DNA from: Cladosporium sp. IMV 00045
Taxonomy: Eukaryota > Ascomycota > Dothideomycetes > Cladosporiales > Cladosporiaceae
Length of the DNA: 49,086 bases
Assembly (NCBI GenBank): GCA_001931905.2
Contig: MSJI02000605.1
Location: 1-49,086 of the forward strand
Direction: 5' to 3'
In this document: positions 1 through 11,328 of the stretch, piece by piece
Position numbering within the stretch: position 1 is the stretch's first letter
How the letters are laid out: each line of letters begins with the position of its first letter
Translations under genes and position numbers: made by a program
Notes under the pieces: model-generated
Told to the model about the DNA's origin: nothing
The model's input: only the letters and a program-made list of their open reading frames with translations
Database searches by the model: none

Positions 1-3000
1 AAAGAAAAAAAAAAAAAAGGCAATTCACGTCGCGGGCGCGTGATGTTTTCGGTCTCTTTGTCAACCCGAGAAAAACAAAAGAGACAAGTGAATGAGAAAA
101 ACAAGATGCGCTTTCAACATCGGCAATCACAATCCCACATGCGTCACCAAGTCCCCTTCCCCCGTCCCCGAAGTAATGGGAGGACCCTCACCCATCTGCC
201 TGACCAACAAAGCCTCAAGAACGGCATGGTCACAATTCGTGCGACGCCTACTTCGAGCTTCGAGCCAGGCAAAGACAGCCTAAAATCGCGGCCTTTTTCT
301 TCCCCCCCATCGCACCCGGGCAGGATGACCCTGCTGCAGTTCGACTTCTGCAGGGTTTGCATGCGAAGATGAAACAGGGCAGCAGAAGGAGGAGACGGGC
401 GGCGAGGTCCGGGTTTGCAGGCCTGCAGTCCCATGTCCCATGCATGCATGCCAGCCACCGGCGTTCTTGTTTTCCCTACCGGTAGTAGGTAGTAGGAGTG
501 TTATGATTAGAACATCGGGCCGCGGAGAGAGAGGGAGAGAAAGTTGGCAAGCTGCACACGGGTTTCGGGCTCTTTCGAACGGCCGAACTAAGTGTGTTTG
601 CTACTGCGTCTCAGGTTGGTGGTCTGTAACGAGCTAAGAGCGTGACGCTAGGGGCGAAGTTCGCAGAGCATGGACGGATTTTGTGAAGAGAAGGAAAGAA
701 AGGGAACGAAGGATCTGGCCAGAACAAACACGGTGGGCCGGCTGGGAAAGGAGGTGCCGTTGGATGGCTTGCGCTGTGATCAAAGCGGCTTGGTGGATGG
801 GAGGGGAGGGGAGGTTTGTTGCTGGCTACTACATACGTGCGTTTGTTTTTGTTGATCAGCGAGTTGGCGCATTGTTGTGACGATCGTAGGGCACCTCTCG
901 GGTAAAGAAACCGTCTCGCGTGCGCAAGCTTTGCGTGAGTGAGAGAGTTGACAGAGAAAGATCAAACGACGGGTTGCGCAATTAATCGTCAGTCAGTCAG
1001 TGTCAGCCTTGCGTTGAAAGGTGATCAGCAACGATGGCGGTCGATCTCCTTTCCTCTACGTCTGGGCTCAAAGCTGTTTCTGCACGGGCGGGCGCGCGTG
1101 TCTGTAATAACAATGAGACCCGTAAGTGCACTGAATCGCTTTGGAAGGTGTCCCTGGCTGCGTTTCGCGCTCTGGGGGAGATTGATGATGAGGCTGGCAC
1201 CGATGGACCGGAATGCTGCTAGGGAAGGCTGTAACAAACGGCAGGAGGAGGATCTACGCAAGCGTTTTTCCCTCTTGTTTTGGACTGTTTTTGGGATCGC
1301 TCTGCGGCTTGTGTTGAGCGTGTCAGGTTTCGTCGCGTTCTCGCGGGTTGTTATCATACGCCATTGGATGTATGCTATGATGCCATGCCAGGGTCAAGAG
1401 GGTTAGCAACTCAGAACAAGTCGTTCGATGTGCTTGGGCCGAGCACATGCACAGGAGTAACTGGACGTAAGTCCGCAGACCATCCGCAAACAGCACAGGA
1501 TCAAACCGAAAGAAGATAGTCCTCCGGGCAGCGGCAGGAGTTGTCAATGCATGATTTTGCCGGAAAGGCGACGTCGAGGGAATTTCGTATTTCGTAGTAG
1601 CTCGGAGCCGTCAACGATCCTGATGATTAGCTTGGCAACGGGTGTGATCTGCGCGCGTGCACCAACTTCAGTAGTGAGAGCGACGGTTGGGACTTGTCAA
1701 GGAAGAACAGTGCTGAAGAGGCACGCGGTGTTGAGACGACAGTGCTGTGTTGATGCTTCTCCCCATCGTCGACTTTCTGGCGCGTTTCAGATTCTGGCGC
1801 GCGCGCTGTGGACGATGATCAAACAGGCACAAGGAATGTGCATGCGTGCCGGGGCTGACCAGGGTTGGGCTGCAGGAACCGCTCTCCGCGCTAACAAGAA
1901 GCACGTTGTTATCCTTCCGAGCGGCCTATTAGCCTGGGTGATTATAATTATCATGTATGCGCGGTTATGCAAGACGGTTGGCAGCGAGGAGGGTTCGAGA
2001 TGGAAGCTTTCTATTGGGGCGTGGGATGAGATTCCATTTTTGGCAGCAGCGCAGCGAGTCGCGGAGCATGCGGTGTTTTTTGGGCAAACCAGGCCACCAG
2101 TCGGCAACGGAGATTATGCTCGATCGTTGTGCGTGAGTCTTGAAGACGCGGGCTGACGGCTCATCGGGCGTTGGCGTTTTTATTTTCCTGGTTAGAGGCG
2201 CCGGCGGCAGCACAGGCGCAGCAGACTGGCAGATACTGGCAGTTGCAGACAGGTCTCGCGGTGAGACAAGCGCCTTGTTCTGGCAAGCCACGCGCGATCG
2301 CATTGGTGCAGACGCGCAGGTGTTTGCCGTGAAGGGCTTGAAAGGGGCTGATGGGAGGTTGGAGATGGGCACTTGTCATGCGCCATGCGTGCTACTACTG
2401 AATGTCGCTTGGGGATGACGGCAGTGTGGAGGATTGGACGGTGCGAGGGAGAGACAGGAAGAGAGGGAGGGATATGGCATTAGTGGGCATTGAGAAAGGA
2501 CGAGCTCTGAGACCCTGCGATGGTCCGGCAATGCTCGCTGGGGATTTGTATGATCATCAATGATGGGCCGGCAATTCCTGTCTTGGGGGAAATCTTGACG
2601 CTCGCACAGGCGCTCAGCACGTCAATGATGATGATGGCTGAAGCAGGTCCGCGGGCTTGTCGTGAGGCGCAAATCAGCAAATCTAGCCATCGTCTTGTTT
2701 CAGAATGCCGACAGAGGCTGATCGACGTTGACCTCTGAAGCAGTAGTAGCAGCATTCGCGAGAGGCCAGCATCACGGCCAGGCGCACTGGGAGCATCGCG
2801 GTATGCGAGTGAGGTGGCATGGGCCATGACGGACCTGCTTTAACCACATGCAGAGGAGGACATCAGGACATCACATATGGGCACAGACGGCTATCCTCCC
2901 CGAGCCTGGAGGGCGGACGGGAGAGTTGCAGAACAGGGACAGGGCAGACGGGCCATGGCCGAGGACATGACTCTCTGACTTTCGGTCGGTAAGGTGCAGG

Positions 3001-3691
3001 CCCGCCGGACGGCCGTGTATGGTATGGCATGATGATGTTTCTCGTCGGAAGGCATGCTATTCCCAGCAATGTGGGAGCGGGCCTCTGCGCGTGACAGCAG
3101 CGACCAAAATGGCATACATTACATTGCGGTGGAGCCTCGAGGCGGGCGGCTACGTGATATAGTCGGAGCTATGGCTGAAGCATGGCTGGGCCTGTCACCC
3201 GTCGACACCCGCACGCTTGACAGAGAGAGGGAGAGAGATGTGGTAGGTAGTAAGGCATGCATGGTTTACCTTATACAAACATGCATACACACGGCAATCA
3301 CGGGGAGTGGATCGTATCGTAGATGGTGGGCGCTTAGGAGGAAGTAGCTGCAGGTCAATCTGTGGTAGCGCGCGCGAGCAACAATGATATCGTCCACGTG
3401 CATGCATAGATTGCAGAGGAGCCAGAACAACAACGTGTGAGGATGCCGGCGGGACGTGGCAGGTCGGGGGATATACAGTACCTGGGCGATGAGATGGACG
3501 ATTGGAGACGACGATGAGGTGGGATTGGATTGGAGAGTGGTGATGATGGCCCTCATGAAACGCGGCTTGGCATCGATGTGCACGTGCCTCTATGGTGTTT
3601 CGCCTGATGTGCCTCGACCGCTGCTAGCACTGCTGCAAAGTGCCTGGTGGCTTTTAGCCCTTCCGCCCTGCCCTGTCCGCCGGTCGTCGTC

Positions 3692-3698
3692 TGTTTCA
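3692..3698 (-). promoter_or_regulatory. Pheromone-response-element-like heptamer (TGAAACA)
   Basis: The plus strand reads TGTTTCA, the complement of TGAAACA, which is the yeast Ste12 binding heptamer. It lies about 680 bp before the STE12 start codon. Further copies are at 2696-2702 (minus) and about 370-376 (plus). Autoregulation by Ste12 is an inference; the heptamer is short enough to occur by chance. Confidence 0.25.
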
Positions 3699-3853
3699 TC
3701 GTCTCACCCCCTCCCGTCTCCGTTTCGTCTCATCTTCTGCTACTGCTACTGCTGCTGCTGCTCGTTCTCAAACACGTCCACTACCACCTCAGAGGTACTA
3801 ACGTCGCCGTCAATCTTCAATTCTCGACCCACCGTCCGACCGCGCGCACCAAC

Positions 3854-3880
3854 GCTCAGGCTCAGGCTCAGGCTCAGGCT
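3854..3880. repeat. Hexamer microsatellite (GCTCAG)n
   Basis: About four and a half perfect tandem copies of GCTCAG lie in the presumed STE12 leader or promoter. The period of six and the perfect copies point to replication slippage. No function is evident. Confidence 0.85.
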
Positions 3881-4374
3881 CGCAGAAGTGCCTGAACTGC
3901 CTGCTACCTCCTACTACGGACAGGACCTGACTCTCGCCCATCTCCCTCCCCTCCCCACCCGCGCGCAACCGCACAAGGGCACTCCTGCCACCTTCTGATC
4001 CGCCTCACAGCGACGGCCGGCCCTCGCTATCCACTTCTTCAACCTCGTCCCTCTCCCATATCTGACACGCTCGCTGCCGCCTCTTCCCCCTCATCACTCG
4101 TTTCGTCTTGCGCTGTGTTGCTGCTTCATCTCACCTTATTGTTTTCCATTTCAAACTTTTGCTTCGCGTACGGCCTGGTTGTCGTGCCCATTGCAATCAA
4201 TCCATCGCCTTCGACGCGCCTCAAAGTGCTCCAGTCTGAGACGAGAGCCCTCTGCTCCGCCCTCCCTCCCCCTCCTCCGCCTCACCATCCACCGCGCGCG
4301 CAGCTGCCCGGCCCGCGTCTGGCAGAGCCCGCCTCACCTCACCTCACCTCAATCCTCCCCTCCGCCCTCCCGCC

Positions 4375-6718
4375 ATGTCGGCCATGTATCTCAACCCTCA
4401 GCAACAGCAGATGCTGCCTCCGCAGCAGCGCCCGGTTGCCCCCGAGACCTTCTTGCTGGATCAGGATGCGCAGCAGAGCTTGCCTGCAGACTCGGTCGTG
4501 GCGCTGCAGCAAGTCGACAACCGTATGTCGCCACCAATGGATCGCAATCGCAATCGCAATCGCAATCCCTCGCGCCACCAGGTTCATGGTCGCCTCTTCA
4601 CTTCCGACCCAATGGCTGACACAGGTGTTTAGTCAAATATTTTCTGATCTCTGCTCCCGTCGATTGGGCCCAGGATCAATACATTAGAAGATTTCTTCTC
4701 CCTACTGGCGAATACGTTTCTTGCATCCTCTGGTGGGTTTCTCTGTAGAAATTGTTGGTATGCGATCGGCCATTCTGACAGCAACCAGGAGCAATCTTTT
4801 TCACATCTCAGGCACAGACATCGTGCGATGCCTATCATTCCGCTTCCAGGCCTTCGGCAGGCCAGTCAAAAACTCCAAGAAATTCGAAGAGGGCATCTTT
4901 TCCGATCTGCGCAACCTCAAGTCCGGCACCGATGCCTCGTTAGAAGAGCCCAAAAGCCCTTTTCTTGATTTCCTCTACAAGAACAACTGCATTCGCACGC
5001 AGAAGAAGCAAAAGGTCTTCTACTGGTACAGCGTACCACACGATCGCCTTTTCCTGGATGCTCTGGAACGTGACCTCAAGCGCGAAAAGATGGGTCAGGA
5101 AGCCACCACCGTAGCCGTCAACGAGCCAGCGCTCTCCTTCGAATTCGACTCCTCGCAGTCGCTCTTTGAGCAGTTGACCAAAGCCCAACAAAGCAGCCAG
5201 TCAACATACCCTCAGCATCCCCAGTCGCTGCCTCAGTCTCAAAGCGTATCACCCATGATCCGTGCCGCAGACTCCATGCCGCCGCCTCCCTTGATGCCCC
5301 AGCAGCATCAGCTTGCCGCCACCACCTCTATGCCTGCTCCCAGTATGCCCATGCCTACTGCCATGCATGACGATTCGGTATCTCACATGCCAACCTACTC
5401 CCAGATGGCGATGCCACCGATGCCCTCCCAGATCCAGAGAACCCGCGAGCAATCAGTGAACCCTGTCTTTGACCGCAACGGCGTTCCCCTTTCGCAAATC
5501 GGCAACAGGCATAGTTCGATGCCTGCTTACATGGAATATTCACCAGCGCCTTCCTTCGTTTCTTCCCATTTCGAGGACTACAGCACTCGCGGTCTGTCCT
5601 ACGAGCCACTCACACCGCCTCAGCCTTCGACCGGCATGCCCACAGAGTCCGCATACATTGCCAACGAAGATACTGGTCTCTACACTGCAATTCCAGACGT
5701 GGGCCTGCAACAGCCTTTCAACCCGCTGATGTCGGTTGCGCCGACTTTCCCAGGCGCTCAATACCCCTCTATGGCTCGCAACTTCCAGCCTCAGCAATAC
5801 TCTGTTCTTGAAGGCTCGCCAACATACAAGCAACGCCGTCGCCGCTCTTCGCTCACTTCTGGTGCCACCGCTACTAACGTCACTCCCACTCATGCCGCTA
5901 CTGCATACACACCCCACCGTCCTAGCGACCTGAGGCGGTCTGTCTCAGCGTCGGTGGCTCCTCAAGCTATTCCTGAAGCCCAGGAGCTTGAAGCATACCA
6001 CGATTCCCCCGCTAGCTTGCACACGTCTCAGCATCAGAACCCAATCATGCCTGGCGAACACAAGGAATTGCTCGACCTTTCCCGCCAAGGCACTCCCCAA
6101 GGAGATGTCACAAGTGACGACTACACTCACAGACAGCCCATTCCTATGGTCCACAGCGAAGACTTCGCCAGCTACGATGCCAGCCCAAGCCACCCTTACA
6201 AAGTGATGCCTCAACATCATGCCGTGCAGCGAACTGCAAATGGTGTCTACCGCCGTGCTCGCAGCGCCACTCTCAGTGAGATGGGACCTTACCCGCAGAA
6301 AAGCCACTCTTGCCCGATTCCCATGTGCGGTCGTCTGTTCAAGAGATTGGAGCACCTCAAGCGCCACGTTCGTACTCACACACAAGAGCGTCCCTACATC
6401 TGCCCGCTCTGCAGCAAAGCCTTCTCTCGCTCCGACAACCTCGCCCAGCACCGCCGCACCCACGAGACCAACCCGGACGCCATCGCACCCTCAGAAGAGG
6501 AGATCGAAGAAGAACGCGACGCGCTCAACGATTCGCTCGCGGAGAACATGGGCAACGACCAGGACGCCAGCCCCTACCAACCGATCGCCATGTCCACCGG
6601 CCCCGACATGCAAATGGGCATGCCGCCGACCCACCTCGACATGCACTCGCTCTCACACAACGTTCTGGACAGCACGCAGCAAATGGTCGGCGGCGCATCG
6701 CTTGGAACCTACCAATGA
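4375..6718 (+). CDS. STE12: Ste12-type transcription factor with C-terminal C2H2 zinc fingers
   Basis: This is the transcription factor downstream of the pheromone and invasive-growth MAP kinase cascades, acting in the nucleus. I read three exons: 4375-4522, 4633-4732 and 4789-6718, giving about 725 residues. The introns (4523-4632, donor GTATGT; 4733-4788, donor GTGGGT) are placed so that the STE homeodomain-like region stays in frame: [20 protein letters not shown], then [19 protein letters not shown]. That domain spans roughly residues 45-160. The middle is rich in Gln, Pro and Met. Two tandem C2H2 fingers, CPIPMC...HVRTH and CPLCSKAF...HRRTH, lie at about 590-645; this is the filamentous-fungal form, since yeast Ste12 lacks the fingers. 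The start follows GCC and sits in front of a Q-rich N-terminus. The second-finger region is unspliced here, so I see no intron that could make the alternative splice forms reported in some species. Identification is firm; the 5' exon border is inferred. Confidence 0.93.
4541..4567. repeat. Hexamer repeat (CGCAAT)n inside STE12 intron 1
   Basis: Four perfect copies of a CGCAAT-type hexamer lie within the 110-nt first intron of STE12, which makes this intron about twice the size of the other. The intron length is not a multiple of three, so retention would shift the frame. Confidence 0.8.
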
Positions 6719-8316
6719 GCCAAGCGCAGACTGAACATCATTGTTCTTGACTGTCTGAGCTGGCTCTCGGCGGATCCCTCAAGACCCATTCATCTTTCTC
6801 TTCTTTGGGCGATCGTGGCGATCACCCTTTTTCTGGTTTCAAGCCATATTGCGCTTTTTAATCTGCTAGATACCATATGGGTTGTTCTTTTTGGTTCAGG
6901 GAACATGTTGGCTCGCTTGTACTTTGTCTGGTGGTGTGTTTCATTTCGACTTTTGTGATGGGGCTTGGGAAAGAAACTTTCCGAGCGTTCCAACAAAAAA
7001 GCGATCGGCGGTGGAATCTCGGGATCTTGATGATATTTACGATGCGGCATCTGGGAATTTTCTGGCTTGGTGGTTTTCTTTTGTTCGTTAGGTGGAGGCA
7101 GGGCGTGGTGATGAGGAAGGTTATGGGGTATTCTTGAATTTCGGATGGAGGATTCGGAGTCTACTCACACGAAGCGGAATAGGAGGGACAGGAAAGGAAG
7201 GGGAAGGGGAGAACGAAGGCTGGGGATACTCGAACTGAGAGTGTTTCACTGCCGGTAGAAGGAGTAGGAGACAAGAGGAACAGGAGGACATTTCATCCCG
7301 CCTGTTGGGTAGAAAAGGAAGGAGACGGGAGAAACTAGTTAGTACTTCACTCCATAGAAGAAGAGATCACCATTGTTCCACCAAACATTTCCACACAAAG
7401 AAACAAAGAATCCCCACAGCAGCAGCAATTCGACGTCGTCCCCTCCTAGCTTGCCCTCGCTTGCGTTGCATGCTCCTCTTGGCGCAACAACGTCGTCGCC
7501 GCCGGCAATTAGTACATGTACCTAGTAACCGCAAAGAAGCAGCAGTAATCCTGACTCGACCCGACCTGACTATGACATGGTGTAATACAAAGGCAACAAC
7601 CGCCTCCCAAACGCAACAGCAAGCACGACCTCCGGCAAAAGTCGCATGCTAGGTCAGGTAGGTGATCTGCGACTCTCTCAACTCTCACTACTGCTCATCA
7701 TCTCGGGTTCCTCGCGCCCTGCCTCGGCAAGTGAGTTTCTGCTTTCCCCACAAAGGGCGTGGTGGAGAGTCGTGGAGAAGAGATCATGGGGTAAGAGTTG
7801 CGCAGCCGAGGACAAACAAGAAGGGGCATACGAGACTGGGTTTGCTGATCACCCTCGTGCTTGGGGCTCCACAATTCTTCCGTGTCGTCAGGTTGTGTAC
7901 TTCCGTAGAAAGAAGTTGTAGGTAATAATGTGTCTTCCCCCGCGAATGTGGAGGACGTGGATAATGTTCGTACAGGACTGAGTTAGGAAGCGCATGAGGG
8001 GCTTTCGTTATGTCATGGTATGCATGCCTGCATGCGCCATGCCGACCGAGGGTTCGAGCCGTTGCGGGTATGGCTGCATGGAGGATGGTGGTCGGCATGT
8101 TGGATTGAGCCATGCTTTTGCGCTCTCGGTTCCTGCATGCTTGGTTGTTCGGGAAGTGGACGTTTTGAGACATGCCATCTTTTGGTTTGAGTTTCGTTTT
8201 TATCCGCTGCAGGCAGGCATTGACGATTTGACGACACATGTACGAGACGGCATTTGGGTTTCGATCATTGACTTCTTGGGTCTTTGTTTAGTCGCATGGA
8301 TATGTTCGATACTTGA
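6719..8316. other. STE12 3' region and intergenic DNA
   Basis: There is no supported gene. The first few hundred bases are T-rich on the plus strand and probably hold the STE12 3' untranslated region. The short open frames found here have no domain, no signal peptide that fits and no splice support. The segment up to about 7700 is purine-rich with short A/G repeats. Confidence 0.6.
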
Positions 8317-8326
8317 ATATATAAAT
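8317..8326 (+). promoter_or_regulatory. TATA box of the secreted glycosidase gene
   Basis: ATATATAAAT lies 76-85 bp before the start codon at 8402, a usual distance for a fungal TATA box, and is followed by a C-rich leader with CACC directly at the ATG. Confidence 0.65.
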
Positions 8327-8401
8327 CATAAGACGACCATGAGCATCTTCCCACCACAAAGCATCCTCACCCTCCATCCCACCCGCTTCACCTCGCCCAC
8401 C

Positions 8402-9550
8402 ATGAAGCTCTCACACACCCTCTCCCTCCTCCCGACCCTCCTCTCCCTCTCCTCCGCCGCGCCAACACCCTACTCCGACGCGCCCACCACCTTCTCCCAA
8501 AGAGAAATCTTCACCCCACCCACCAACGCCAACTGGACCGACCCGCGAGTCCTGTACGCCCGCTCCGCCGAACTAGCCGACGGCACCCTCCTCGCGACAT
8601 GGGAGAACTACTCCCCCGAACCGCCCGCCGTGCACTTCCCCATCTTCCGCTCGACGGACCACGGGTACACGTGGGAGGAAATCGGGCAGGTGCACGACAC
8701 GCAGAACGGCTGGGGCCTGCGCTACCAGCCTTTCCTGTACGTCTTGAAAGAGCCTTTCGCGGGCTACGACGCCGGCACGGTCCTGCTGTCCGGCAGCTCG
8801 ATTCCCACGGACTTGTCGCGCACGCAGATTGAGCTATACGCTTCGACCGACGGAGGTGTGACGTGGGAGTTCCTCTCGCACATTGCGGCGGGCGGGGAGG
8901 CGAGGACTGACAACGGGCTCACGCCGGTTTGGGAGCCGTTCCTGTTCCCGTACGAGGATAAGATTATCTGCTTCTACTCGGACCAGCGCGACAACGAAAC
9001 GCACGGGCAGAAAATGGTGCACCAGACGACGACGGACCTGAAGACCTGGGGCCCCGTGGTGAACGACGTGCGGTATCCGACCTACACCGACCGACCGGGC
9101 ATGCCGACCGTGCAGCTGCTGCCGAACGGGAAATACATCATGGCGTACGAGTACGGCGGCGGGCCGACGGACACGGACACCTACGAGTTCCCCGTGCACT
9201 ACAAGATTGCCTCTTCGCCGGAGGAGTTCGATGCCGAGGTCGGTCTGCCCGTCGTCGCTACCGATGGTACCATTCCCAAGGGCTCGCCGTATGTCGTGTG
9301 GAGTTCCGTGGGCGGCGAGAATGGGACTTTGATCATTTCGGCGCACAGCAGTGGTGATATTTACGTCAACAAGGGGCTCGGAGAGGGTGATTGGGTGCCT
9401 GTCGCGTCGCCGGAGACGAGCCACTACACCAGGCATTTGAGGGTGTTGGAGGAGGATCCGAGCAAGTTGCTGCTGATGGGTGCTGGGCAGCTGCCGCCTA
9501 GTGAGACGAATCGTGTGCAGGTCAGCGTTATGGATATTGGTGATTTGTGA
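8402..9550 (+). CDS. Secreted Asp-box glycoside hydrolase, GH93 / sialidase-like fold
   Basis: This is a single-exon gene of 382 residues. The frame is open further upstream, but the ATG at 8402 is chosen because it follows CACC and begins a clear secretion signal (MKLSHTLSLLPTLLSLSSAA, cleavage near residue 20). Two Asp-box motifs are visible, STDHGYTW (about 84-91) and STDGGVTW (about 148-155); these mark blades of a six-bladed beta-propeller. Length, signal and conserved WEPFL (Glu178) and AYEYGG (Glu250) segments fit fungal GH93 exo-1,5-alpha-arabinanases, enzymes that release arabinobiose from arabinan in plant cell walls. Substrate assignment is an inference: a related BNR/sialidase-type enzyme with another substrate is possible. 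It is convergent with ORC6, and a TATA box precedes it. A role in plant biomass use or host contact is plausible. Confidence 0.8.
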   Translation: MKLSHTLSLLPTLLSLSSAAPTPYSDAPTTFSQREIFTPPTNANWTDPRVLYARSAELADGTLLATWENYSPEPPAVHFPIFRSTDHGYTWEEIGQVHDTQNGWGLRYQPFLYVLKEPFAGYDAGTVLLSGSSIPTDLSRTQIELYASTDGGVTWEFLSHIAAGGEARTDNGLTPVWEPFLFPYEDKIICFYSDQRDNETHGQKMVHQTTTDLKTWGPVVNDVRYPTYTDRPGMPTVQLLPNGKYIMAYEYGGGPTDTDTYEFPVHYKIASSPEEFDAEVGLPVVATDGTIPKGSPYVVWSSVGGENGTLIISAHSSGDIYVNKGLGEGDWVPVASPETSHYTRHLRVLEEDPSKLLLMGAGQLPPSETNRVQVSVMDIGDL

Positions 9551-10143
9551 TGAGGTTTGTTTGGTATTAGGCTAGCACTCAGTAGAGCAGTAGATTCTCA
9601 AGAATGACAGACATGAATACTGAAGCTATTCGGACGTGTATTGATGAGCTGCCAGTAAAGAATTCGGACTCAACAGTGCTGCCTTGGAAGTAGGTATTTC
9701 GAATAAAGGTATCGTCCAAAAACTTCAAATTTGAACGATGCCGTTGCATTGTCGCGTGGCGTGTCTGCGAGCAAGCATTCATGCGATATGATCTGTAGTA
9801 GCAGATCAACAGCTCAGCTCGATGGTAGAGAGACGGAGGCGTGATCGAACAAAGTCCTTTCGTCACGCCCTTATGAATTCAGTGCCGTTCTCTGTGTCGC
9901 GGCATCACATGTCCACGATCCTCGGTTCAACGATGGTGTTGTTTCCGCCATCTTCAGCAAAGATGCGCTTTCTGTGCTGCTGCTCACGAATACACCGCAA
10001 GAGATTCATAACAGCACACAGCTTATAGACAGCGGCTTGTGTATCATGTTATTGGTCGGAGGTAGGCAGAAATGATCAGATCAGGCGGTCATCGCTCCCT
10101 GAAGGCTTCCTTTCGGGCATTTCTTCGGTTCACGCTCGCCGTC
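9551..10143. other. Convergent intergenic region
   Basis: This lies between the 3' ends of the glycosidase gene (+) and ORC6 (-). It should contain both 3' untranslated regions. I see no gene, repeat or RNA in it. Confidence 0.6.
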
Positions 10144-11328
10144 TCAGCCCTTCTGTTCGATTGCAGTGACGGACTTGAGCAAGTCCTGCTTCCACATGGC
10201 AAACTCGGATTGTCGCTCTTCGCTTAGCCAGTCTACGGCGGGCTGGAACATCGTACCGAGACCTGGCAACAGACCAGCCGGGCCGTGGTCGTCTTCGTCC
10301 AAAGGTCGTTGAGCATGTTTCTCCTTACGGCGTAGAGGCGTCTTTGCTGGCCTTCTGCGCGGTGTTGTTGGTTCCGTTATTTGGCTGGTTCTAGTTGCGT
10401 CTTCGGTGGTTTCACCCACTGGCATATTCTTGTACCATTCCATATCTTGCCAGGTTGTCTCCGCAAGCTTGAAGTATGCCTCAAGATCTTGCGACAGCAT
10501 CTCGGAGTCAACTTTGACGGGTGAGACTTTCTGCTTAGAGAAATATGACTCGACTGCTGCTTGTGTCTGGCTGGCACGCTCTTCATCTAATGGCTGAACG
10601 CCTTCGTCTTTCTTGCCAGTCGCAAACATGTAAACGGCGGCGACAAAAGCAGGTATTTGCCTTGCCTTCGGCACTGACGTGACGTCGACCGAATTGCCTG
10701 CGTTCGACTTTTGCCTTTTACTCGGTGTCGCCGCTGTGCTCACCTCCTCGTTCGCGCTCTGTAAAGCTCTGTAAGCAGACTCCACACCCGCATACACATG
10801 CATCGCAATTCCAGGCGTCTCCATGACCGTACACACATGGCGAATCAACGCCATTGCGAAACGAGGCAGATCGCTCGTGGTAGCATCAGTCTGCACCGCT
10901 GCCCTACTCCTCTTGCCCAACGAACCCGGCGTGGCTTTTGATCCCGACGCTCCAACATTTGCCGCCTGTCGTGCACTTCTACCAGAAGCAGGCGTCGCTT
11001 CTACATCTTTCACACGATTCGTTCGCGGCGTGCTCGGTGCAGCTGGAAGCGCAGAATCCAGGAATGCGTAGAGCCTCTTGTATACTCTGGGACCGCATGG
11101 GGGGCCGACTTTTCCGATTTCGAGGGAGAGCTTGTTTTTGAGCCTTTCGCAGGCGATGTGGCTGCATGCGAATGTGCGCGCGATTTCTTCGTCGGGTTTG
11201 AGAGAGGGTGCTTTGGCGCGAGACTGCGCGAGGAGAGATGTTGCGAGGTCGATGAGGGTGGGCGGGAGTGTCGAAGCGGTTGGGATGATTAGATTGAGAG
11301 TCCTCTGAACCGCCGCTGCGGATGTCAT
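10144..11328 (-). CDS. ORC6: Origin recognition complex subunit 6
   Basis: This is a single-exon gene of 394 residues. Orc6 is the smallest and least conserved subunit of the six-protein complex that marks replication origins and helps load the MCM helicase. The N-terminus has the TFIIB-like helical repeat typical of fungal Orc6: motifs around PTLIDLATSLLAQSRAKAPS and IARTFACSHIACERLKNKL (about residues 23-70), then PPCGPRVYKRLYAFLDSAL. A Ser/Thr/Lys-rich linker with several SP/TP sites follows, then a second helical block (LPRFAMALIRHVCTVM, QIPAFVAAVYMFATGKKD) and a C-terminal tail ending near the conserved tryptophan-containing segment that in other species contacts Orc3. It is divergent from RMP1, and the promoter has an ACGCG cluster. 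Identification rests on motif layout and length and is fairly secure. Confidence 0.85.
   Translation of the reverse strand: MTSAAAVQRTLNLIIPTASTLPPTLIDLATSLLAQSRAKAPSLKPDEEIARTFACSHIACERLKNKLSLEIGKVGPPCGPRVYKRLYAFLDSALPAAPSTPRTNRVKDVEATPASGRSARQAANVGASGSKATPGSLGKRSRAAVQTDATTSDLPRFAMALIRHVCTVMETPGIAMHVYAGVESAYRALQSANEEVSTAATPSKRQKSNAGNSVDVTSVPKARQIPAFVAAVYMFATGKKDEGVQPLDEERASQTQAAVESYFSKQKVSPVKVDSEMLSQDLEAYFKLAETTWQDMEWYKNMPVGETTEDATRTSQITEPTTPRRRPAKTPLRRKEKHAQRPLDEDDHGPAGLLPGLGTMFQPAVDWLSEERQSEFAMWKQDLLKSVTAIEQKG

Larger units (their letters stand above)
1..4374. other. Long gene-free region upstream of STE12
   Basis: I see no convincing gene here. The open frames are short, lack recognisable domains and do not connect through good splice sites. 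The region opens with an A-run at 1-18 and contains short direct repeats and palindromes, such as a CATGCATGCATG stretch near 440. From about 3650 to 4374 the plus strand becomes rich in C and T with few purines, which is typical of a fungal core promoter and 5' untranslated leader, so that part most likely belongs to STE12. At over 4 kb it is by far the largest gap in a window where most gaps are 0.1-1.7 kb. It could hold regulatory DNA or a non-coding RNA; nothing in the sequence identifies one. Confidence 0.6.

Noticed and set aside
939..1406. A 155-codon open frame upstream of STE12
   Set aside because: No domain, random-like composition and overlapping open frames on the other strand.
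6877..7137. A short hydrophobic open frame after STE12
   Set aside because: T-rich 3' untranslated sequence naturally encodes Phe/Leu/Val; no start context, no family resemblance.
9579..9866. A 95-codon minus-strand frame downstream of the glycosidase gene
   Set aside because: It lies in the convergent 3' region, has no domain and no supporting context.
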